Origin: Pseudomonadota bacterium
Lineage (GTDB): Bacteria; Pseudomonadota; Alphaproteobacteria; Sphingomonadales; SMXR01
Direction: 5' to 3'
Assembly (NCBI GenBank): GCA_022571175.1
Contig: JACZYI010000104.1
Span: 1 to 6,830 of the forward strand
Length of the DNA stretch: 6,830 nt
Positions within the stretch are counted from its first letter, which is position 1. Every line of letters begins with the position of its first letter. The notes under the pieces were generated by a model that was not told the DNA's origin, did no database searches, and worked only from the letters and a program-made list of their open reading frames with translations. Positions 1 through 5,599 of this stretch are shown one piece after another. Position numbers and translations under genes: made by a program.

Positions 1-1
1 T

Positions 2-967
2 CCGGTGGTGGTCGCGGTTTGCAACGTAGGAGAACACAGCCAGAGGATTCGGTTGTATGACCCTGTGATTGATCCGATCCAACCCATATTTGCCCGTACG
101 GGCAGCTACTTTCTCCAATATCTAGCTGGCGAGAACCAGTTATCCATCAATTATGACCATGAAGAAGTCCTGGTCGATGATGACGGCAATGGGGAGAGTG
201 AAATTCTCTATTCGGTTTTGAGCGAAACTTGGCCGGAAAACCCGTTTTCGCTGTTGGATGATATGGGGTTTGAACCCTTTTCGCGGTCCGAAATAGATAT
301 CCCCACCGAACATTTACTGACCCCGGAGGACCAGCTTTTTTTAAGACAGTTGCAGGAGATCGTAGACCGCAACGACCTTATTTCGTTACGGAACCTTCTG
401 GCCGAAGATGTTACCGTGGCGAGGAATGACCCTGATGAGTCCGATGGCTCTGATAATTCTGTCGGTATTGAAGTGTTTTTTGACTATTGGGGTCTCAATC
501 AAGATAGTCAAAATTCATGGCTTTGGCCTGTTCTGAACCGTTTGATCGAAGCTGGTGGAATGCGCAGCCAGACTGAAACCGGGGCACGACTGACCCTGCC
601 TTTTTACCAGCGCCTCTTTCCTGCAGAATTAAGTTCCCTGTCCCATGGCCTTGTGATCGGGTTCAAGGTGCTTCTTAGAGCCACGCCATCGGCATCCTCA
701 GCCCCACTTGCACGGATCAGTCATGAGCCGGCATTGGTGGTGGATGAGGTGGGGGATTTGGGAGGCGAACCCACCCGTTGGCTCCAGATTATTTTGGGAG
801 ATGGTACCATTGGCTATCTGGAAGCACGCCATTTTGCCTTTTCGGGCGGTGCACTTGCTCTGTTTGAGGATCAGGGAGAGGGCTGGCGTTTGAAAAATTT
901 TGTTCTTGATTGGGAAGGGGAAATCCAGGACCAATCGGGGGATGACTTGGATCGCACCAGCGGTTAA
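2..967 (+). CDS. Hypothetical protein with C-terminal SH3-like region (5' partial)
   Basis: I do not recognise a named gene. The frame is open to the left edge. A GTG at 5 is possible, but no ribosome site can be seen there, so the N-terminus is probably outside the window. About 320 residues are visible (numbered from the GTG at 5). The middle (about 110-185) is an acidic, helical-looking stretch followed by a GIEVFFDYWGL segment. Residues about 215-280 resemble a bacterial SH3 (SH3b) fold, with 'RWLQIILGDGTIGYLEARHF' as the typical W-x-x-I/V...DG..GYL strand pattern. This is followed by an F-E-D-x-G-x-G-W-x-L-x-x-F-V ending. From memory this order resembles uncharacterised proteobacterial SH3-domain proteins, which are often exported; I cannot confirm a signal peptide because the start is missing. 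It ends 39 bases before the kbl ATG, so it could be co-transcribed, but no functional link is evident. The reading frame is good; the function is unknown. Confidence 0.7.
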   Translation, partial: PVVVAVCNVGEHSQRIRLYDPVIDPIQPIFARTGSYFLQYLAGENQLSINYDHEEVLVDDDGNGESEILYSVLSETWPENPFSLLDDMGFEPFSRSEIDIPTEHLLTPEDQLFLRQLQEIVDRNDLISLRNLLAEDVTVARNDPDESDGSDNSVGIEVFFDYWGLNQDSQNSWLWPVLNRLIEAGGMRSQTETGARLTLPFYQRLFPAELSSLSHGLVIGFKVLLRATPSASSAPLARISHEPALVVDEVGDLGGEPTRWLQIILGDGTIGYLEARHFAFSGGALALFEDQGEGWRLKNFVLDWEGEIQDQSGDDLDRTSG

Positions 968-1006
968 TCTCACCCCAATTTACACCAATTGAATGGTCAT
1001 AGAGCG

Positions 1007-2218
1007 ATGAGCGAGTTTTCTGGGAAATTTGATGACTATCTGGACGGCCTTCTGGGACGCATCCGGGATGCGCAGCTCTATAAAAAAGAACGCATCATTA
1101 CTTCCAGGCAATATTCTGAAATTCAGGTCAGCGATAATGGCAAGACTGGCAAGGTTCTGAATTTCTGTGCCAACAACTATCTGGGACTGGCTAATCATCC
1201 AGCCATGATAGAGGCGGGCAAAGCAGCGCTGGAAAAATATGGATATGGCATGGCATCGGTGCGTTTTATCTGCGGCACACAGGACGTTCACCGTGAGCTG
1301 GAGAAAACCATCGCGCGTTATCTCGGGACTGAGGAGAGCATTCTTTACCCCGCCTGTTTTGATGCCAATGGCGGATTGTTTGAACCGCTTTTCTCCGCTG
1401 AGGATGCGATAATATCTGATGCTTTGAACCACGCATCTATCATTGATGGCATCCGCCTGTGCAAGGCCAAACGCTATCGATATGCCAACAGCGACATGGC
1501 GGATCTGGAAGCTAAACTCAAACAGGCAGACGGCGATGGGGCGCGCCATAAAATCATCTGCACCGATGGTATTTTTTCCATGGACGGCACTGTGGCTAAC
1601 CTCTCCGGCATTTGTGATCTGGCAGACCAATATGGTGCTCTGGTGATGGTGGATGATGCCCACGCCATGGGCTTTATGGGCAAGACTGGCCGAGGCACAC
1701 CCGAGTTTTGCGGTGTTCAGGGCCGGGTTGATATTATCACCGGAACTTTGGGCAAGGCCATGGGTGGCGCCATGGGTGGCTTTATCGCCTCATCAAGCAC
1801 AATCGTTGAGATGTTACGCCAACGCTCACGGCCCTATCTGTTCTCCAATTCGCTTGCTCCGGTGGTGGCGGGGGCCAGTCTCAAGGCTTTTGAGCTGGTG
1901 GAGGCCGGGGATGATTTGCGTAAACAATTATTTGCCAATGCCCGGCAATTTCGCAGCGGCATGGAGGCGGCTGGATTCACCCTGTTGCCCGGTGAACACC
2001 CAATTATTCCGGTCATGCTGGGTGAAGCGAAACTGGCCCAGGAAATGGCATCACGATTGATGGATGAAGGCGTTTATGTGATCGGTTTTTTCTATCCTGT
2101 GGTACCGAACGGTCAGGCTCGCATCCGTACCCAGATGTCAGCCGCCCACACGCCGGAACACATCGAGCGCGCCATTGCTGCCTTTACCAGGGTGGGCAAA
2201 GAAATGGGAGTGATCTGA
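1007..2218 (+). CDS. kbl: Glycine C-acetyltransferase (2-amino-3-ketobutyrate CoA ligase)
   Basis: This PLP enzyme of the alpha-oxoamine synthase family (fold type I) converts 2-amino-3-oxobutanoate plus CoA to glycine and acetyl-CoA, the second step of threonine catabolism in the cytosol. The protein is 403 residues from this ATG; E. coli Kbl has about 398. Long stretches match E. coli Kbl as I recall it, such as FCANNYLGLANHP, GMASVRFICGTQ, DAIISDALNHASIIDG, RQRSRPYLFSNSLAP and TGFFYPVVP-like segments near the end. The Schiff-base lysine is K250 in TGTLGKAMGG (equivalent to K244 of E. coli), and the PLP-binding Asp lies in VMVDDAHA. A TTG at 989 would add six residues, but it has no ribosome site and family proteins start near the ATG at 1007. 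The Shine-Dalgarno there is also poor (AGAG only). The stop overlaps the tdh start by one base (TGATG), so the two are almost certainly one operon and translationally coupled. Confidence 0.96.
   Translation: MSEFSGKFDDYLDGLLGRIRDAQLYKKERIITSRQYSEIQVSDNGKTGKVLNFCANNYLGLANHPAMIEAGKAALEKYGYGMASVRFICGTQDVHRELEKTIARYLGTEESILYPACFDANGGLFEPLFSAEDAIISDALNHASIIDGIRLCKAKRYRYANSDMADLEAKLKQADGDGARHKIICTDGIFSMDGTVANLSGICDLADQYGALVMVDDAHAMGFMGKTGRGTPEFCGVQGRVDIITGTLGKAMGGAMGGFIASSSTIVEMLRQRSRPYLFSNSLAPVVAGASLKAFELVEAGDDLRKQLFANARQFRSGMEAAGFTLLPGEHPIIPVMLGEAKLAQEMASRLMDEGVYVIGFFYPVVPNGQARIRTQMSAAHTPEHIERAIAAFTRVGKEMGVI
2206..2210 (+). promoter_or_regulatory. Ribosome binding site of tdh
   Basis: GGGAG lies 7 bases before the ATG at 2218, inside the end of kbl. 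It favours 2218 over the in-frame ATG at 2230, which matches the E. coli N-terminus but has no comparable site upstream. Confidence 0.6.
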
Positions 2219-3261
2219 TGGCAAGTCGCATGCGGGCATTATGGAAATCGAAGTCTGAACAAGGCCTCTGGATGGAAGAGGCTCCTGTGCCCAAACCGGA
2301 ACCGGACGAAGTTCTGATAAAAATTCGAAAGACGGCAATTTGTGGCACTGATTTGCATATTTATAATTGGGATGAATGGGCCAGTAAAACCATTCCGGTA
2401 CCGATGATTGTGGGTCATGAATATGGCGGTGAGATTGCCGAGTTAGGATCAAATGTCAGCGATTTGAGCGTGGGTCAACGCGTTACAGGCGAGGGCCATA
2501 TTGTTGGTCACAAAAGCCGGGCGGTGAGGGCTGGACGCTTTCATCTGGACCCGGACACCAAAGGGATTGGCGTTAATGTGCCGGGGGCCTTTGCGGAATA
2601 TCTGACCATTCCGGCCTTTAATGTGATCGCACTTCCGGATTATGTGTCCGATGAACTTGCCTCGATTCTGGACCCGCTGGGGAATGCGGTTCATAGCGCG
2701 CTTTCTTTTGACCTTGTGGCAGAAGACGTGCTTATCACAGGAGCTGGCCCCATTGGCATTATGGCGGCAGCGGTCGCGCGTTATGCCGGAGCTCGTAACG
2801 TGGTCATTTCCGATCTGAATGATTATCGACTGGAGTTGGCTTCAAAGGTTGCCGACGTCAGGCCGTTCAATCCCAACAAAGAACAAATGGCGGATGTCAT
2901 GGCAGAACTCAACATGACCGAAGGATTTGACGTGGGTATGGAAATGTCCGGCTCGCCCGAGGCACTTGAGGCCATGGTTGAAGTGATGGTGATGGGGGGG
3001 AATATTGCACTTCTTGGCTTGCCGTCCGGGAAAGTATCGCTGGATCTTGCAAAAATAATCCTGAAAGCCATCACTATGAAGGCCATCTATGGTCGCGAGA
3101 TGTTTGAAACCTGGTACAAGATGCTTGCCATGCTGGGCTCGGGTCTGGATGTGGAGGCGGTTATTACACACCGTTTTCCGGCAGAGGCTTTTAAGGATGG
3201 CTTTGAGGCCATGAACAGCCGGAATTCCGGAAAAGTCATTCTAGACTGGAAAAATTCCTAG
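2218..3261 (+). CDS. tdh: L-threonine 3-dehydrogenase, lacking structural-zinc cysteines
   Basis: This medium-chain zinc alcohol dehydrogenase oxidises L-threonine with NAD+ to 2-amino-3-oxobutanoate, which the adjacent Kbl consumes. It has 347 residues; E. coli Tdh has 341, and numbering here is E. coli plus 4. Catalytic-site residues are intact: C42 (AICGTD), T44, H47, H67 and E68 (VGHEY), and H94 (GEGH). The Rossmann motif GAGPIG is at 175-180, with D199 at the end of the second strand, which fits NAD+ rather than NADP+. Signature blocks are KTAICGTDLHIYNWDEW, DPLGNAVHSALSFD, TEGFDVGMEMSG and YGREMFETWYKM. The odd feature is the loop at 97-111: the four cysteines that bind structural zinc in E. 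coli (C93, C96, C99, C107) align without gaps to G97, S100, V103 and D111, so that zinc site is absent. The rest is so well conserved that a threonine dehydrogenase remains by far the best call, although a shifted substrate cannot be excluded. Confidence 0.93.
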   Translation: MASRMRALWKSKSEQGLWMEEAPVPKPEPDEVLIKIRKTAICGTDLHIYNWDEWASKTIPVPMIVGHEYGGEIAELGSNVSDLSVGQRVTGEGHIVGHKSRAVRAGRFHLDPDTKGIGVNVPGAFAEYLTIPAFNVIALPDYVSDELASILDPLGNAVHSALSFDLVAEDVLITGAGPIGIMAAAVARYAGARNVVISDLNDYRLELASKVADVRPFNPNKEQMADVMAELNMTEGFDVGMEMSGSPEALEAMVEVMVMGGNIALLGLPSGKVSLDLAKIILKAITMKAIYGREMFETWYKMLAMLGSGLDVEAVITHRFPAEAFKDGFEAMNSRNSGKVILDWKNS

Positions 3262-3263
3262 GT

Positions 3264-3286
3264 ATCATCCCACCGGATGGCATGAT
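3264..3286 (+). terminator. Possible weak terminator hairpin after tdh
   Basis: An interrupted dyad sits a few bases after the tdh stop. CATCC (3266-3270) pairs with GGATG (3275-3279) around a CACC loop, and the outer ATCAT/ATGAT arms can also pair. Only three T's follow, so it is a poor match to an intrinsic terminator; it may only be an mRNA 3' end stabiliser or chance. Confidence 0.25.
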
Positions 3287-3341
3287 TTCCGGGCAGGATA
3301 ATTGATCTTCTTTGTGTCATGAGCTGGTGTGCTGATAAGTC

Positions 3342-3358
3342 TTGAAATAATATTTCAA
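3342..3358. promoter_or_regulatory. AT-rich perfect inverted repeat, candidate operator
   Basis: TTGAAAT-AAT-ATTTCAA has 7-base perfect arms around a 3-base AT centre, about 170 bases upstream of the E1-alpha start and in the only intergenic gap of the window. A short dyad with an AT-rich centre is the style of site bound by dimeric regulators, including Lrp/AsnC-type proteins, which are known in other bacteria to control 2-oxoacid dehydrogenase operons. No regulator gene is visible and no convincing -35/-10 pair could be placed, so assignment to a family is a guess. Confidence 0.35.
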
Positions 3359-3518
3359 TATTAAGCAGCATTATGTCGCCAATTCGGGTGCTTCCAGACT
3401 CGCGCGAACTATAGTTGTTAGTTTATAGTGCTCCCTTGCGGGAGGGGCAATTTCAGGGCATTTTCCCGGTACTTGGCGGTCAAATCCGGCCCGGAGGTCG
3501 GATATATCTTTTGTATGT

Positions 3519-3523
3519 GGGGA
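3519..3523 (+). promoter_or_regulatory. Ribosome binding site of E1-alpha gene
   Basis: GGGGA lies 7 bases before the ATG at 3531. No start codon exists in frame upstream within the gap, so this site fixes the start. Confidence 0.5.
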
Positions 3524-3530
3524 TAAAGCC

Positions 3531-4619
3531 ATGCGCACCAGCGCTTCGTTCGAGATAAAATATTTGCAATATCTGGATGAAAAGGCCAAACCAGCCAATG
3601 ATCTTCCTGATTTTGCCAAGGATCCGAAGATCCTGATCCAGCTTTATAAGGACATGCAGTTTGTGCGTATTCTTGATAAGCGCACGGTCGCCCTGCAGCG
3701 CATTGGAAAAATGCACACCTATCCGGCCTCTTTAGGTCAGGAAGCGGTGGGCGTGGGCTCGGGCAGCTCTCTTCAAGAGGGAGATGTTCTCATCCCCTAT
3801 TATCGCGGCACCGCCACCATGATTGCCAAGGGCATAAAACCCCACGAAATTCTGCAATATTGGGGCGGTGATGAGCGCGGCAGCGATTATAAAGATAAAA
3901 ACTGCAAGGAAGATTTTCCCATCGCGGTACCGATTGCTACGCAAATGCTGCATGCCGCAGGTGTGGCCACAGCCATCAAGCTCAGGAAGCAAAAAGGCCG
4001 CGCAGTGTTGACAGAAATCGGTGAGGGTGGCACGTCCGAAGGGGAGTTCTATGAAGCCCTGAATGTGGCCGGGGTTTGGGATTTGCCGCTGGTCTTTATT
4101 ATCAATAATAATCAATGGGCCATTTCAGTGCCAACGGAATTGCAAACGCGTGCGGAAACCTTTGCGCAAAAGGGGATAGCGGCGGGCATTGAATGTCTGC
4201 AAGTGGATGGCAATGACGTGATTGCGGTCAAGGATGCCACCACCAGAGCGCTCGATAAAGCACGAACCGGCGGTGGCCCAACCGTAATTGAAGCGATCTG
4301 TTATCGCCTCTCGGACCACACTACCGCCGATGATGCTTCCCGCTACAATGATCCAAAAGTGCATGAAGATGCCTGGAAGAAAGAACCAATCAAACGGTTA
4401 CAGGACTATCTTCTGGCCTCTGGGGGCGCCTTGGCGGAAGAGCTGGAGTCCGCTGAGGAAGAGTGTAAGGCCTTGGTTGAAAAGGAAATTCAGATTTATC
4501 TGAAATTTATGGAAGAGGATCATCAACCGCCTGAAGCCATGTTTGATTATCTCTTCGCGGAACTACCCGAGCGCACCCGAGTGCAACGGGATGAAGCGAT
4601 CAGAAGGGGAAGCAAATAA
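3531..4619 (+). CDS. pdhA: Pyruvate dehydrogenase E1 component, alpha subunit
   Basis: This is the alpha chain of the thiamine-diphosphate-dependent 2-oxoacid dehydrogenase E1 heterotetramer, which decarboxylates the 2-oxoacid and reductively acylates the lipoyl groups of E2. It has 362 residues, normal for the family. The N-terminus (F-E-I-x-Y-x-x-Y-L-D...LPDFAKDP) is typical of the acetyl-transferring bacterial E1-alpha group that sits next to a separate beta gene, which supports pyruvate; branched-chain 2-oxoacids are the main alternative. Motifs seen are SLGQEAVGVG (about 68-77), YWGGDERGSDY, the ThDP/Mg site at 164-193 (G-E-G ... INNNQWAISVP), and the conserved active-site loop SDHTTADDASRY with H263. 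The ThDP motif normally reads GDG, but codon 165 is GAG (Glu), a conservative change at a metal ligand. The stop overlaps the beta-subunit start by one base (TAATG). Confidence 0.92.
   Translation: MRTSASFEIKYLQYLDEKAKPANDLPDFAKDPKILIQLYKDMQFVRILDKRTVALQRIGKMHTYPASLGQEAVGVGSGSSLQEGDVLIPYYRGTATMIAKGIKPHEILQYWGGDERGSDYKDKNCKEDFPIAVPIATQMLHAAGVATAIKLRKQKGRAVLTEIGEGGTSEGEFYEALNVAGVWDLPLVFIINNNQWAISVPTELQTRAETFAQKGIAAGIECLQVDGNDVIAVKDATTRALDKARTGGGPTVIEAICYRLSDHTTADDASRYNDPKVHEDAWKKEPIKRLQDYLLASGGALAEELESAEEECKALVEKEIQIYLKFMEEDHQPPEAMFDYLFAELPERTRVQRDEAIRRGSK
4604..4609 (+). promoter_or_regulatory. Ribosome binding site of E1-beta gene
   Basis: AAGGGG lies 9 bases before the ATG at 4619, inside the end of the alpha gene. 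It supports the overlapping start and coupled translation. Confidence 0.6.
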
Positions 4620-5599
4620 TGGCGACGCTTACCCTGATTGAGGCGGTTACTCTGGCAATGGAACATGAGCTTGCCCGGGACAAGGATGTTGTCCTGCTGG
4701 GTGAAGATGTGGGATTGAATGGCGGTGTTTTTCGCGCTACCGATGGCCTGCAGGAAAAATTTGGCGTGGACCGGGTGATTGATACGCCCCTGGCAGAGGC
4801 CATGATCGCGGGCTTGTCTGTGGGCATGGCAGGGCAGGGCATGAAGCCTGTTGCCGAAATGCAGTTCATGGGTTTTGTCTTTCCGGCCTTTAATCAAATA
4901 GCAACTGCTGCTGCCCGCATGCGCAATCGCACCCGCGGCAGGCTCTCCATGCCGCTGGTTTTTCGTATGCCATATGGCGGTGGTATTCACGCCCCCGAGC
5001 ATCATTCGGAATCCACCGAAGCTCTGTTTGCCCATCTGCCGGGGTTGCGGGTTGTTATCCCTTCAAACCCGAGCCGGGCATATGGCCTGCTTTTGGCGGC
5101 CATTCGAGATCCTGACCCGGTAATATTTCTTGAGCCAAAACGGATTTATAGAATCGAAAAACATGAAATTGAAGATGATGGAGAGGCCTACCCGCTGGAT
5201 ACTTGCTTTATTGATCGGGAAGGCGATGACATCACCCTGGTCTCCTGGGGGGCCATGATGCATGAAACCCTGAAAGCGGCCGATAAATTATCTGAAGATG
5301 GTATTTCGGCCGAAGTTATTGATGTGGCTACTATTTCCCCGCTTGATTCGGCGACTATTCTGGACTCAGTTGAGAAAACCGGTCGCTGTGTGGTGATTCA
5401 GGAAGCACCGAGAGCGGGGGGCATAGCATCGGAAATCGCTGCTGAAATTGCCGAGAAAGGCCTTTTGTCGCTGTTGGCCCCGGTTTGCCGGGTGGCAGGG
5501 TATGATACCATCATGCCTTACGCGCGCATGGAGGGCCAATATATGCCGAGCGTTGAGCGCATTACAGATGAAGTTCAAAAGGTGATGCAATTCAAATGA
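4619..5599 (+). CDS. pdhB: Pyruvate (2-oxoacid) dehydrogenase E1 component, beta subunit
   Basis: The beta chain completes the E1 heterotetramer with the product of the preceding gene. It has 326 residues, the usual length (about 325), with no N-terminal lipoyl domain, unlike the E1-beta of many alphaproteobacterial pyruvate dehydrogenases. An N-terminal pyrimidine-binding domain contains GEDVGLNGGVFRAT (28-41) and DTPLAEA with E60, the Glu that activates the ThDP aminopyrimidine in this family. The active-site H128-H129-S-E-S follows RMPYGGGIHAPE. The C-terminal transketolase-type domain starts near 190 (DDITLVSWGAMMHETL) and includes VIDVATISPLDSATI and QEAPRAGGIASEIAA. The sequence fits both pyruvate and branched-chain enzymes; the alpha subunit tips it to pyruvate. 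The stop overlaps the next start by four bases (ATGA), so all three genes should be translated together. Confidence 0.93.
   Translation: MATLTLIEAVTLAMEHELARDKDVVLLGEDVGLNGGVFRATDGLQEKFGVDRVIDTPLAEAMIAGLSVGMAGQGMKPVAEMQFMGFVFPAFNQIATAAARMRNRTRGRLSMPLVFRMPYGGGIHAPEHHSESTEALFAHLPGLRVVIPSNPSRAYGLLLAAIRDPDPVIFLEPKRIYRIEKHEIEDDGEAYPLDTCFIDREGDDITLVSWGAMMHETLKAADKLSEDGISAEVIDVATISPLDSATILDSVEKTGRCVVIQEAPRAGGIASEIAAEIAEKGLLSLLAPVCRVAGYDTIMPYARMEGQYMPSVERITDEVQKVMQFK

Larger units (their letters stand above)
3262..3530. other. Intergenic region between tdh and the dehydrogenase operon
   Basis: This 269-base non-coding gap probably holds the promoter of the E1-alpha/E1-beta/E2 operon. Contents seen are the weak hairpin after tdh, the 17-base inverted repeat at 3342-3358, a wider dyad ACTATA(3408-3413)/TATAGT(3424-3429), and a small hairpin CTCCC(3431-3435)-TTGC-GGGAG(3440-3444). 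A strong GGAGG at 3493-3497 is too far (33 bases) from the E1-alpha ATG to serve it. I found no sigma-70 -35/-10 pair with normal spacing and no recognisable riboswitch. Confidence 0.6.

Noticed and set aside
989..1006. TTG start at 989 for kbl, giving six extra residues.
   Set aside because: There is no Shine-Dalgarno before it, and the ATG at 1007 gives the length and N-terminus expected for the family.
993..1010. Five-codon minigene (ATG GTC ATA GAG CGA TGA) whose stop overlaps the kbl ATG as ATGA; it could couple translation, given the weak kbl ribosome site.
   Set aside because: It has no ribosome site of its own, and such short frames arise often by chance.
980..1663. Long minus-strand frame (227 codons) opposite kbl.
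   Set aside because: The plus-strand frame is unmistakably Kbl, and the antisense protein has no recognisable features.
3431..3444. CTCCC-TTGC-GGGAG hairpin in the leader of the E1-alpha gene, considered as an attenuator or terminator.
   Set aside because: It has only five base pairs, no following T-run and no leader peptide or alternative pairing that I could see.
3493..3497. Strong GGAGG, considered as the E1-alpha ribosome site or that of a short upstream gene.
   Set aside because: It is 33 bases from the E1-alpha ATG, and no in-frame start or sensible small gene follows at normal spacing.
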